NCBI RefSeq assembly: GCF_003945595.2
Contig: NW_024104453.1
Span: forward strand, 62,001-126,000
From: Pipra filicauda
Lineage: Eukaryota; Chordata; Aves; Passeriformes; Pipridae
Direction of reading: 5' to 3'
Length of the DNA: 64,000 bases
Part shown: in pieces, positions 33,086 through 45,310 of the stretch
Position numbering within the stretch: the first letter of the stretch is position 1
How the letters are laid out: each line of letters begins with the position of its first letter
Notes under the pieces: generated by a model
Databases searched by the model: none
Told to the model about the DNA's origin: nothing
The model's input: the letters and a program-made list of their open reading frames with translations, nothing else
Position numbers and translations under genes: made by a program

Positions 33086-35055
33086 ACAGCCATTGCTGTG
33101 GTCGGTGGTTCCAGCTGCCAGTAGGTTTCCTGGGACAGTGACAGATCAGTGTCAGCTGCCCAGGATTTGTCAGACCCTCACTGGAGTCACCCTGCTCGTC
33201 CCACAGCCCTCGGCAGTCAGTGGCTGGTTATCTGTGTCTGGGGTTTGCTGCTGCTTCATCTCCATTCTGGCTCCCAAGGCACCAGTTCATCCTGCAAAGA
33301 ACAAGGAATCAGGGTCAGATGCCTTGGGGTGACAAGCAGACGGTGCAGGTGACAGGTCAATGTGCTCCCTGTGAGTGACCCCAGGAGAGACCTGGAGACC
33401 AAGGAACAGCAGCACTGCTGTCCCTGCTGGGACATGGGGCCAGGAAAACCAGATGGAAAACTCTGACAGCCACAGAAAGTGCTGCAGAGACACTGGGGCC
33501 TGTGCAGATCCGATCCCAGCAGAGGACTCACATTTGATAAAATACCCATTTAATCCGTGGATCTTTTGCTCAGGCCTGGAACAGCAACCTCAGCGAAAGC
33601 CTCTCAACCACAAAAGCTTTAGAGAGCTAAACACTAAAGACTGGGAATTAAGGAGAATAAATATTAATGAAAGGAGTGGAAATATCCATCATTTTTCCAG
33701 ACAGTCCTGCCCGTGCCCTGCTCCTCTGCACGGGCCCTTCGCATTCCTGCTCTCCGGAGCCCCGGCAGCGCTCAGAGCGATCCTGCAGGGCTGGAGCTGA
33801 GGCACGAGCCATGCAGAGGATGGAGGGAGCCCACAGCCCATGGGGAAGGAAAAGGAGGAGCAGGGGCTGCACAAGAAAAGGGTTGCTGGACCAACGTGGG
33901 ATTCACTGCTGCAGGTCAAGCCCCAAGCGGCGCAGCCAGAGCCAGAACCGTTACATAAAGGGATGGGGAGGAACCCGGCCTGGGCTGGATGGAAGAAGAG
34001 AATCCAATTACAGGATGAAGGACACAGGGAGAGGACGGAGACGTTTGGTCTGGAGCAAATCCATAAAAGGCTTTAAAGCAGGGATGGCAAGAAGAGGACA
34101 AAAATGACCTGCGGTGCAGGACCCTCGGCCACCAGCAAGAGGAGTAGGGGCCTTGGAATGGGGCAGAAGGCAGGGAATGGGGCTCTGCAGCTGGCTGGGG
34201 GCATGACCAGGGCAGTGACAGGAGGGATTCTCCCCAGGACACCCAAAGTACCACCGGGACGTGGTTTTTGCAGGAGCTGGGACACCAATTTGGCCGTTCA
34301 GGGTGCCATGGGGACATTGGACTGAGGAGCCAGCCCAGCCAGGCACCAGGGAACAGCCCTGCTGGAAAGAGAAAACAAGCAGGCAACCCCCAAATTTCCT
34401 CTGTACTGTTTCCCAAAAGATTATAACCCAGCTGCCCATGTCACAGCAGTCTCCAGGCTTCCACTGAGAAAACCAAAGGCTTGTATTAGGAAGGAAAGAA
34501 ATAAATTGACCCAGTTATGACAAAACGAAGCAGCGTGTGTAGAGCATCACCGTGGAGGGCTGGGAGCAGCCACTACAAGGCCCTCGGGAGTAACAGGGTT
34601 CCACTTCAAATAAGATTTACAAATTAAAAATAAAAGAGATGGATTGTTTCTGTGTGCCTGAACCCCCTTTTCTGGCTGCTCAGCCGGGCTGAAGGCTGGG
34701 CCATGGCAGCAGAGTGGACACTGTGGAATGAGGGACGGGGTATCTGGGCACATCCATCCCTCTGGAATTAGATAAAAGCCTTCCTTCTGCCCCTCTGACT
34801 TCGCAGTCAAGCACCTGCCACTAGTCAGGTGCAGGAAAGCTTGGAGAGAAGAGCTGGACACAGATCCCTGACCCCCAGCTCTCCCAGTGAACTCCTGCCT
34901 AACACCTGCCTGGCTCGGGCAGCCCATAAACCAGGACACATCCCAGCGAGGGACTGGCTCCAGTCTGCAAGATGGGAAGATCTCACCGGAGCATCTTCAC
35001 CATCGCCCTGTCAGAGCACAGCTTGGTCCCTTGCACAGCCCCCAGCACATGGGCA

Positions 35056-35187
35056 GTGCCAGTGCAGGCTGTGCCAGTGCAGGCTGTGCCAGTGCAGGCT
35101 GTGCCAGTGCAGGCTGTGCCAGGCGGTGCCAGAGTGGCTGTGCCGGGCGGTGCCAGAGTGGCTGTGCCGGGCGGTGCCGGCAGCTCC
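35056..35187. repeat. Composite tandem repeat: 15-bp x4 then 24-bp x about 3
   Basis: Four exact copies of GTGCCAGTGCAGGCT (35056-35115), then units of 24 bp based on GTGCCGGGCGGTGCC plus AGAGTGGCT (35116-35187), sharing the GTGCCAG core. Both unit lengths are multiples of 3, so several frames are open through it; no gene context supports translation. Confidence 0.9.
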
Positions 35188-38100
35188 TCCGCGGTGCTGC
35201 AGGGCTGGGGGGACTGTCTTGCACACCTGCCCACTCTGCTGCAGCCCCGGGTTGTCACTGAGGGAGGAGTGTTGACAGCACCACACGGAGCAGAGCAGGT
35301 TCACAGCTGAGCTGGGATTGCTCAGCTCCTTGGCAAGAGAATGACAGGGCCCAAAGACTGGCTGTCTCTCCAAGGAAATCCTACGGTGCTTGTTGAGACA
35401 TTACCTGGATCAGCAGAGGGAGGAAAAGCCTGGGAGCTGACAGGGGCCTGCCTGCTTGCAAATACCACGAGAAGAGGTTGGCGTGGTGCAGCTCTCCTGC
35501 TTCCCAGCTGCTTTATGGCTCAGTGTATCCACTCCCGTGAGGCTGTTCTGGGGGAGAACCTGGAGCAGGATGGTGATGGGGAACCTGCAGGAAAAGAGGA
35601 AAATGGGAAGTGGGGTCCCTTCTGCCCAAACCTTGTGGGTGGGAGACAGGAAACAGTCTTCTGTGTACCCTTATTTTTTGGGACAGAAGCAAGGGCACAG
35701 GACAAAGCAGCTCCCTGTGCACCCCCAGATCCCTGTCCTGGATGGATCCACTGGAGGGCACAGCCCTTGCCACAGCCCAGGTAATCCCTGCTGGGGGAGG
35801 GAGGGCCCACTGAACCCAGTTGTAAATACATCTGTGTCCTCCTTCTCCCTGCCACATGTTTAAATCTATTTGATCCACTCTAATGGATTGATCTACAAGT
35901 TTGTGCACACACATCCTGCTTTGGACGGGCGGCTGGCAGCGCCTCGCCCATCACGGCCTGTCAGCTCCACTCAGCCTCACCTCCACCGCAGGGTGAATCC
36001 AATTACAGGATAAAGGGTTTTTTTCCCCTCCATATGGTCTCTATAACGCTCTGGCTTTATCTTTCCTTAACCCCTTTCCTGGCGAGGGAGCTCCCAAGTC
36101 CGGCGTAAGCGGCTCAGCGCCGCGGCCGCGCGTGGCTGCAATGTGATACCAGGAAACGGGGTCTTCCCAGGGCAGCCGGGGCACCAAGGCACCTTCCTGC
36201 CTCTTCCCCTGCCCATTGGGGAGGAACGAGCCCCTCCAGAAGGGAGACTCGGGGCAGCACATTGCAAAACTAGTCAGAAGCACAGAGGAAGCTCAGCACG
36301 GCCGTGCAGGCAGCACTGTGCTCGTGGCCAAGGGTCACGGGGCTGAGCCTCAGCCCAGCACCAGAATCTAAGCTCAAGCTTCTGCTTCATGACTGATTGG
36401 TTATGCTTCTGCACTTCTCTCCATCTTGCTCTGCCAGTTGTTCCCTTTGTGCCCGGGGGCAGGTGGGTCTCGTGCCTGTGCCCAGCCCTGGTGCAGAGCT
36501 GGGCACAGGGGTAGGGACAGGCACCACAAAGGGTTCCAGGAACCCACCTCCGCCAGGGTTTGCTCTGCCTGTCGCTGAGCCCTGCCAACCAGCTGTATCA
36601 GCTCTGTGAAGTCAGTTATTTGATTATAATCATCAGCTCTTGCTTTACACAGGACATGAAAGCCCAGAGCAGCTCAGGGCCCGTCACGCAGAGTGCAAAC
36701 AAACAACGGAGGAGAGACAAGCTCATCTCAAAGCACTTGGCAGGGCAGGAAAACCTGCAAGGGGGAAGAAAACCCTTTTCTTGAGGACAAACACAAAGGC
36801 AGCAAACCTCTCCTCCCGCATTAGCCAAGGCCTGGAATTTGCTGTTGCCTTTTTGTTGTAGAGTCAGCACAGAACACAACCGAGAGTTCTCCAGGAGCGA
36901 GAACAGCCTGTAAAGTTTCCCTGCTAAGAGACACCAAATTAAAGCCATCGCTTTCCATTTCTGAGACAGAGATGCAGCAGGAGCCGAGGTTGCATTCAGG
37001 ACACGTCCTGGAGGAACCAGCCATCCTCGCCGGTGTCATTTCCCTGCACTGGGTTTATTCGAGGCCTCCGGAATTGCTCCGGCTGTGCTGACCTGGGAGA
37101 GCTCTAAATCCACTGCCCCACACCCCGGGCTGGCTCAGGGCACTGGGGAGTCCATGAGGACACCTGTGCAGGGACAGCTTACCTGCCCCACAGTCAGCTC
37201 CAAAAAGGGGAAACATCCCGGTCTGGATCTTGTTGACAGTCTGTTGGCAGTTCTCTGTCTGTGAAAGGTTCCTGGGGACCACGCATGAAGCCAAACCTGG
37301 ACCACACCTCATGTTAAAGAGAGTGGAGGGGATCTGCTGAGCCAGGAAAAGTCCCTCTGCAGAAAGTACTGCTGATCCTTTCCCTCAGCACCCAGACCTG
37401 TCAGTGCCCCCTTCCCCCATAGCTGTGCTTTCCTTGTACAGCTCTCAACTCTTCAGGCAAAGTCAGGACACACAAAGAGGTGGCAGGAAGTCTCAGAGAT
37501 GGGAGGGGAAAATTAACAATCCCGTGAGACACTTGTGTCCACATGTAAAACCTTGGAGAAACACCAGAGCTTTCAGGTGCTCCTGGTGCTAACTGCAAGG
37601 TTGAAGGTGGGCCATCACAGTGAAATATTGTAGCTGAAGAGAGTTGCTTTCTCCCATGGAAGCTGGGAGGGACACACTGGAATCGAGATGGATGCACAGC
37701 TTCCAGGGCCATGGGACTTCTCCACAAGAAGTTCTTCCCCTCAGGGAAGACTTAGACCCAGAATTTCACGAGTGGTGGTTTCACAGGCTGTGGGGTGAGA
37801 TAATTCCAAGAGGCACAGCCATCCCATGGGGAGTCCTTGTCCCAGGGCACCTGAGGCTGGTGTGACCCACTTCCTCTGGCCATGTCCCAGTTCTGCTGCT
37901 GTTGGATCAGCGATTAGGACACGATCCATCCATCCCTCCCACCCTCCTGAGCCTTCCGCTCCCGTGCCCCGGCTCTGAGAGGCTCCAGCCTTGCAGAAGG
38001 GCCTCACTCATCCTGCAGGACAACGCTGACTTTTTCCATGCGTGTCTCGTGGAGGGCAGCGGTGAGGAGGAGGCTGAGAGCTTACCCCGTTATCCGATCA

Positions 38101-38899
38101 GGCGTTAACGCCCCAGATGCCAGGGATTAAGGGAAGAGCTTCCTAAGGCGCCTTAGCCAGGCCTCCTGGAGAAGGAGCACCCATGACCCAGAAGGAAGAA
38201 ATGGGGAAGAGCTTGGATGAGATGGAGCACTGATGCTCCAAGCTGGCACTGATCCTGCTGGGAAGGTTTCACAGTCTCGTGTGTCCCGGAATGGGGATCC
38301 CACATTCCACAGTCAGTGCTGAGAGACTGGGAGAAGCTTCTTTCCATCCTACTTGCTCTTCCAGGTTGGGCTGGTCTCTCTGCACTCTCTCTGGAGGGAA
38401 TTCAGGACATCATTGCTAAGTCCTTTGTCCTCTGGCACAACCAAACCTGCCCCAAAACACTGCATTTACCAGGACTGCAGCCTTTGGGATGGGCAGTGGT
38501 TTCCCCTCCTGCCTTGGCCCATCTCCTCACACAGAGGTGGCCCTTGGCTGTGCCAGCAGAGCCTGGATTTGCTCTGTGATGGGGACAGGTATCCACACCA
38601 GCAGCCCCCAAAACCAGGCACCCAAAACACAGAGCTAAGCCAACAGCTCAGACCCACAGAGCTCAATCCAGTCTTCCCCCAGTGACCTCCTCAAGGTCAG
38701 TGGGGCAGAACTGGGCAATCCCCAGTCCCCAAATCTTCCCATGGGGTCCTCCAGGCACTCAGGGACTCCCCAAAGCCTGTGATACACTGTGGACCCCAGA
38801 ACGGCTCCATTTCCACATCAGTCACCCAAAACGGCCGCTCCCAAACTCCCCACTGCTTCTCCCACCTCTGCTCCCCTTCCCAAGGACTCCCCACCCCAT

Positions 38900-39342
38900 C
38901 CTTCCTCCCCCCAACTCCTTAAACAATATTAAACACTTAATGGCAATTAATACGCTTTAATGCAGGTTTTGGGGCCAACTGGCTGCTTAGAGGGTGCTTA
39001 AACCATCAACCCCTCTCAATCCCGTTGCCCTTGTCACACAAAGTTAGCCGAGCCCCTCATCAGGCCCCCCCCGTGCTCCCTCGAGGGGGCCCAAGGGTAT
39101 AAAACCTCCCTGGCCCGCGGGCACCGCCAGCCCCCGGCGCGGCACAGCCACCACCTCCCGTCCCCTCGGCTCCTGCCGCCCCTGACCCGCTCATTTTTGG
39201 GACCGGGGGGGAATCCTCTACTTGGGTGGGTTTTTTCCGCATTGGGGGTTGGGGGTGGGGCTTTTTTCTCGTTAATTGGGGTCAAAGCAAAATTAATTAG
39301 AGAAACCCCCAAAGGGAGAGCGGCTCGCGCAGGGTGGGCAGG
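38900..39342 (+). promoter_or_regulatory. RH2: RH2 opsin promoter and 5' UTR
   Basis: A TATA box (TATAAAA, 39098-39104) stands about 240 bp before the ATG, so the 5' UTR would be about 215 nt and unspliced. Several ATTA/TAAT homeodomain cores occur upstream (38930-38965) and near 39270-39300 (TTAATTGG, AATTAATTAG), as seen in photoreceptor promoters driven by CRX/OTX-class factors. A GGGGTCAAAGCAA nuclear-receptor-like site lies at about 39278-39290. No exact CRX consensus was found close to the TATA box. Confidence 0.55.
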
Positions 39343-42300
39343 ATGAACGGGACGGAGGGTGTCAATTTTTACGTGCCTATGTCCAACAAGACGGGGGTGG
39401 TGCGGAGCCCCTTCGAGTACCCCCAGTACTACCTGGCCGAGCCCTGGAAATACCGCATCGTCTGCGTCTACATCTTCTTCCTCATCTCCACCGGCTTCCC
39501 CATCAACTTCCTCACCCTCCTGGTCACCTTCAAACACAAGAAGCTCCGGCAGCCGCTCAACTACATCTTGGTCAACCTGGCGGTGGCCGATCTCTTCATG
39601 GCCTGTTTTGGCTTCACCGTCACGTTCACCACCGCCTGGAACGGCTACTTCATCTTCGGCCCCACCGGCTGTGCCGTGGAGGGCTTCTTCGCCACGCTGG
39701 GAGGTAAGGGCTGGGGGGGCCTGGGGCTTCTTCGGGGCTTTGGGAGCCCAGTTCCTGCCCCTTGTCGGGCCATCCCACGTTGCTGTGTGGGGCAGAGCTC
39801 GCCGTGCAGGCACTGCTTCCCCGCGCCTAAAACTGGGGAGGAAAACGGGTTTATGCATGTTTGACCTTGATCCCAAGAAGCCTCCACCCCATCACCAGCC
39901 AGGCAGTGGCAAGGAAAGGAGCCCTGGGAAGGGATCGCTGTTTGCAGGATCCCACCTGGGGTCACCTGGCCACACTGGTCAGGTGCATTTATGGGTCTCA
40001 CACCAAGGTGGCTCTCAGAGACCCCCCAGGCATGACCACACCACGTCCCTGAATCACTGCCAAACATCTCAGACCAGGCACAGGGCTGGACAAGTCATCT
40101 TAGAGGTCTTTTCCAACCTTAATGGTTCCGTGATTATTTCTTCACCAAAGGCTTCCCTTCTGGGCAAAAATGGAGGGTTCAGGGCAGGAAGAGATATCCC
40201 TCAGGAGGGGAACCCCACGGAAGAGGTACAGGCATGGAGAGGGCTCACAGCTCATCTAGAGGCAAAAGGAAGAGGCAGCAGCTCCTAACCAGAGAGAAGA
40301 GCAGTGGAGGGGGAGGAGGATCCAGGGTGGTTCCCAGGCTCCACAGCAATGGCTCAGCTCTGTCCTGGTTGCACCAAATTTGGGTGCCCTTGGGAGCCTC
40401 CTTATGGCACTTCTCAGGGACACAAGTGCCACCAACACTTCACCCCTGCAGAAAGCCCTGTGGAAAACAGGGAGAATTCACTTGGCACCCCGTGCCCACA
40501 CAGCACCTCGTGATGGATCTGACAGCCAACAGTCCTTGTTACCAAGATGCAGAACCACCACGAGGACTTTGCTTGCTTTCCTCTAAGTGGGGCAATTTCC
40601 CACAATGATGCTGACCTGAAAATACATACATTTAAAAAATGTGGATATTCTGACAGGGAAAGGCAGCTAAATGTCCTGATCCAAGCCAAGGAAGGGCTTA
40701 ATCTTGGGGGCAGATGATCACACAGTCTGCACCATTTCTGCTGGGTGAGCCTGGGGGCTCCTGGGCAGCATTATTTGCCTTTCCAGTGTTTGCATCTCTC
40801 AGAGAAGGAGGAGGCTCCTGTTCACAGGGAAGAAAGTTGGATGGGAAGCAGTTGCTGTGCGAGCAGCAGGTCTCCAGCGAATCCCAGCACAGGGTGTAGT
40901 TATCAGCAGATTATCACAGCTGGGGGCATTAGCAGGCTTACAGCACCACTAAACGCTCCCAATCCCCCGAAGTTTAATTATCCCTCATAAATACATGTGC
41001 ACGCACACCCACCCACACGGCCCCCCACACCTCCCCCGATGCAGCGCCAGCGGAAGGCTCATGTAATACACATTTAAAGGGATCAACAGGTTCGGAGGCA
41101 TCTGGCATCATCACTGGGAATTGTGCTTCCTCACACCCAGGTGGGACTCACCCCCTTGATTTTTAATCTGTTAAAACCCCACGATGATCCCTCCTCTGCC
41201 AGCACCTCTCGCTGTGGTGCAGTCCCACCCCTCGGCTCCCAGAGCTCCTGCACCCTAGGGACGGGAGATTCCCAGTTACTCAGTAGGAATGCTGGTTATC
41301 CCATGCTGATCCCCAGCCCCTCAGTTCCCTCTGCTCTTCTCCTCACCAACAAGGGGAAGACGAAGCCCAGAGGGGCTCTGAGTTCTCCCTCTCCCTCCCG
41401 CAGGCGAGGTTGCCCTGTGGTCCCTGGTGGTCTTGGCCATCGAGCGTTACATCGTCATCTGCAAACCCATGGGCAACTTCCGCTTCTCCTCCACCCACGC
41501 CATGCTGGGCATCGTTTTCACCTGGGTAATGGCCCTGTCCTGCGCTGCCCCTCCCCTCTTCGGCTGGTCCAGGTGAGTCTCAGGATGCTCAGCAGCAGCA
41601 GCTCTCAGCATCCCTCGTCCACAAGGGGCTCCTGGCAGGAAAGTGCTCAGCCTGGGCAGAGGGAAATAAATATCCCGCTGCCTGTGGGAGGCAGGGATGT
41701 CACAACAAGCCAGCACTGAGTGCCCAAGGGCAGCACATTGGCACAGCTGGTGCCAGCCCTGTGGGAGCCGTGGGCTGCAGGGCCAGCAAGGCCCAGGCAA
41801 GGGGCACAGAGGAGCCCACCCAGACCACACGTGCCACTCTTCCAGCATCCCCCGTCCTCGGGGAATCTGGTCCCGAGGTTGAGCCCCTCCTGCTGCCCCC
41901 AGGGAGGGTCCAGGTGCAGATGCCAGCCTTTCTCCCTGACAGGTACATACCAGAGGGGATGCAGTGTTCCTGCGGGCCCGACTACTACACCCACAACCCC
42001 GAATTCCACAACGAGTCCTTCGTCCTCTACATGTTCATCGTCCACTTCTTCATCCCCGTCATCATCATTTTCGCCTCCTACGGGCGCCTCGTTTGCAAAG
42101 TCCGAGAGGTAACGCTGGGAGGGGATTAATGGGGCTGGGACGGGCAGCTCGGGCAGCAGAGGGGTGGTGGGGCAGGGCTGGAAAGCTGCAGGGCCCCTCA
42201 CCTCCCGCTGTGCCCACAGGCAGCTGCCCAGCAGCAGGAATCAGCCACGACCCAGAAGGCAGAGAAGGAGGTGACACGGATGGTGATCCTCATGGTGATG

Positions 42301-42771
42301 GGTTTCATGATGGCCTGGACGCCCTACGCCGTGGTGGCTTTCTGGATCTTCTCCAACAAGGGAGCGGAATTCACGGCCACGCTGATGGCAGTGCCTGCTT
42401 TCTTCTCCAAGAGCTCCTCCCTCTACAACCCCATCATCTACGTCCTCATGAACAAACAGGTGAGATGTCCCACGGCACGCAGGGTGAGCCTCCACCCTGG
42501 GCTGACCAGCACATCTGGGGTCACCCCAGTCACGTTGCTCCTCCCCAGAAGGGGCTGAATCTCAGTCTGGGGGCAGCAGCAAGTTCAGGGGCTGTTGGAG
42601 GCTTTTGGTGCCACGTTCTCATTTCTCTCCCCTCCTCAGTTCCGTAATTGCATGATCACCACGATCTGCTGCGGCAAGAACCCCTTTGGGGACGATGAAA
42701 CCTCCTCCGCCGTATCCCAGAGCAAAACCGAGGTCTCCTCCGTCTCCTCCAGCCAAGTATCGCCCGCATAG
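39343..42771 (+). CDS. RH2: RH2 green-sensitive cone opsin (five coding exons, 355 aa)
   Basis: A visual pigment apoprotein of double or green cones; it binds 11-cis retinal and activates cone transducin. Exons: 39343-39703, 41404-41572, 41943-42108, 42220-42459 and 42640-42771. Lengths 361, 169, 166, 240 and 132 nt, with borders at the standard rod/RH2 opsin positions. The 355-residue product begins [18 protein letters not shown] (N-glycosylation at Asn2 and Asn15). Visible key residues: D83, C110/C187 disulphide partners, counter-ion E113, E134-R135-Y136, H211, F261, W265, A292, Schiff-base K296 (FFSKSS), NPIIY, and palmitoylation cysteines 322/323 (ICCGKNPFG). The tail ends SSQVSPA, the cone/RH2-type end. 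Similarity to chicken RH2 as I remember it is far above that to rhodopsin. Odd feature: residue 122 is Glu (GAG, 41406-41408), where chicken RH2 has Gln. No frameshift or stop: the gene looks functional. It lies on the strand opposite IP6K3, LEMD2 and MLN. Confidence 0.97.
39704..41403 (+). other. RH2 intron 1
   Basis: GTAAGG to CCGCAG. It contains a CR1 3' end (about 40030-40136) and a short AC-rich stretch (about 41000-41035). Introns 2-4 (41573-41942, 42109-42219 and 42460-42639) hold nothing notable. Confidence 0.9.
40030..40136 (+). mobile_element. CR1 LINE fragment, 3' end, in RH2 intron 1
   Basis: CR1 tail: GCTGGACAAGTCATCTTAGA, GGTCTTTTCCAACCTTAATG and GTTCCGTGATTATTTC. Plus orientation, same strand as RH2; left boundary approximate. 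Confidence 0.8.
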
Positions 42772-43585
42772 ACCATGGACAGTTTGAACTGGGTTTGACC
42801 TGCCGAGCTCGGGGATTCAAACAAACGGCCACACACCCCCTCGTGCCCCTCCCCTGCACAAGAATTTGGCTGTGCACGTCCTGCCGTAGTGACCCCCCGT
42901 GCAGCCCCCACCCCTGCACCCCCGGGGCACTTTGAGCTCCCCCCCACTGACACAGGGGGACCCCCGGGCCCTGCCCCAGCTCCCAGGGCACTGTCCCCAC
43001 CTGTCCCCACCTGCCCCCAGCCCAGCACCCCCTGCTTGGTTCAAATTGTGTTCAAAGAGAGAAACCCCAAACTGCAACATTGTCCTCCCTGAGACGTGCT
43101 CCCCACCAGCTCCCCCTTCCCTGGGCTCCAGGGAGCACCACGGGAGAATCCAGAACCCAAAGCATTCTGACCAAGCACCATTGGAAGCCCCTGGGAGCAG
43201 GACCCCATGGGGGTGCCCCCCCCTCGGCGGGGCCCAAGCCCAGGGCTGGCCAGAGCCGGGAATCAATTCCCACAATCCCATAAATCAATATAACAAACGG
43301 AGCCACGAGCTTCGCCTCCAGCCCTGCTCCCTCCATCCCCAAGACAACACTGTAGATATATTTTTTTTTGTCTTGGAACCTGTAAATATTTGCTCACATA
43401 CTTTGAAGTCTTTATCTTTCTCAGCCCTTTCCTTTCTCCTCCTCCTCCCAACTCCGAGGCAGAGAAACCACCTTCCTTCCCCCTCTGCTCCGGCTGGACA
43501 CGCACGGCCAACCTTGGAGGGTGGGGCTGGTACCGAGCACTTTCCTGTACATATTTTATAAATAAACGATGCCACGTCAGCACAA
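42772..43585 (+). other. RH2: RH2 3' UTR with AATAAA at 43561-43566
   Basis: After the TAG at 42769-42771 the sequence is C-rich, turns AT-rich near 43350 (a run of nine T) and reaches AATAAA at 43561-43566, preceded by CTGTACATATTTTATA. A further AATAAA lies at 43625-43630. The predicted 3' UTR is about 0.8 kb. Confidence 0.7.
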
Positions 43586-45179
43586 GGACGTCTACAGGCA
43601 AGAAGTAGGGATTAAAAAATAAGAAATAAACAGAAGCAGCACAGAGAAAACCACAGATGCTCAGTCCTTGTCCTTTCTCTTGGGCTGCGGTGACAGGACG
43701 CCGGTGGCCAGCTGGGGACATGCGATGCTGCTGTTGGAGACACAAGCCCAGAGCTGCCCCAAAAGCCGTGGAAGGGGGAGCTGTGGGTCAGGCAAGCCCA
43801 GATCAAGGGGGAGAGCAGAGACCATCCCCACAAGGTGACAGCCTCATTAGCTGGAGCACCAAAGGGGTTTAGAGGCAAAAAGAGACAGGAACAGGGCACA
43901 GCTGGTGCTGCTGCTGCCCCACAGCCCTCACTGCCAGCCCACCAACAGCCGCTGGCTTTCATCCTTCAATATTTAAGATTTCCCCAGGTAGCCTTAAATA
44001 AAACTTCAGCAAAGAGCTTTTTGCAGAGTTCAAGTTCCCCTCCCTGCGGGGCCCTTCCAGTCAGCATCGTTATGGAATTGGCAGAGTCAGGGAAAAATCA
44101 TTCCCTGTGTCAGTGAATCCGTTATGGAGCCGCTGGAGAGCAATCCTGAGTCCCATCCCTGCCAGGCCCTTGCCCTCCACCCCTCCCTGCTCAGCTCACA
44201 CCTGCCCCTCTCAGGTGTTATTCCTCCTTTTTTGATCCAAAGCAACCAAAAGCAGTGGGAAGCCCAAGGCTTGTTCCTGTGATGGGAACACGGGGATACA
44301 AAACACCTTTGGCACCAAAGCACCAAGCCCTGGGGAGGGGGAAGGATGCAGCCCCCAGCCCTGGCTCCCCAGGCCCCCTCCTCCTGCCTCCACACCCCGC
44401 AGGACTGGACCTGCACCACCCAAATTCGGGGCTGCTGGCCAGACCCTGGTGCTGGGCCAGCACAGGAGGGAACCTCACACCACTCCTGCACTGAATAATT
44501 CACGGCCACTCTCCCGGTCTCGGGAGCCTCTTTTCCTTCCCTACAAAGCACCGAGCCCGTTTCCCTCAGCTCTTTGAGGACAGAGGCACCGGGGCTGTTT
44601 TATGGTGAGTGATTGAACGTGGAGGAGCCCCCGCTCCACCTCCCTCCCCTCGCAGACTCCCGAGTGCAACACGTTCCAGGAGCTCAGCCCTCCCCTCCCG
44701 CACGCCCTGAGCACAGACCTGGCCCTGCATCCCCCGGCGGGTTTTACCATTTTTAAATGCTGCAGCTGTAGCCAAGGGCTGCTGCCTTTTGCACAGTGAT
44801 GCTGGAAGAACCCACAAGGAATCCAAAGCACTCTGAAGGGGAAAAACAGCAGCCTGTGATCCCTAACAGGGAGCTCTGGGGAGCCAGGGACCACCTGGGT
44901 GTGGGCTGAGGCTTTGCAGCCAAATTCCTACAGGTAGGGGGAGCAGAGTCCAGCCCGTGGTGCTGTGGCAGATGCCGGCAGTGGTGCCGGGATCCCCCCG
45001 GCACTGCCCACCCAGCTGCCCCCCCAGATGTGTCCCTACCTGTGCCACCAGGGAGAATCGATCCCAGCAGAACAGTTTTCCCTCCTGGTTCATCCATCCT
45101 GCTCCCAGGAGCCTTCCCAAGGTGGGTGCTGTCTGGACAGGCCGTGCACACAGCGGCCTGAGCGTGACCAGTTATGGGG

Positions 45180-45310
45180 AAGTGGAGATGGAATCCCCAT
45201 CCCTGGAGGTGGCACTCAGTGCTCTGGCCTGGGTGACAGGTAGGGATCAGCCACAGGCTGGGCTTGATGATCCTGGAGGTCTTTTCCAGCCCCAGTGATT
45301 CTGGGATGCT
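45180..45310 (+). mobile_element. CR1 LINE fragment, 3' end
   Basis: CCATCCCTGGAGGTGGCACT, CAGTGCTCTGGCCTGGGTGA, GGCTTGATGATCCTGGAGGT and CTTTTCCAGCCCCAGTGATT follow the CR1 3' consensus in order. Confidence 0.85.

Larger units (their letters stand above)
29291..38899. other. Intergenic region between MLN and RH2 (divergent promoters)
   Basis: About 9.6 kb between divergently transcribed genes. I find no coding exon and no clear CR1 copy. It contains AT-rich CpG-poor blocks (30360-30700, 31860-32220), a polypurine tract (33025-33085), a short tandem repeat (35056-35187), a small CpG-rich patch (36095-36160) and a palindrome cluster near RH2 (38101-38156). Control elements for either gene may lie here. 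Confidence 0.55.

Noticed and set aside
34829..35373. Repetitive Cys-rich or Val-rich peptides on both strands
   Set aside because: Generated by the 15-bp and 24-bp tandem repeat, whose lengths are multiples of 3; no start or splice context.
37680..37870. A block resembling a short diverged transposon
   Set aside because: No recognisable CR1, LTR or terminal-repeat signature on reading; left unassigned.
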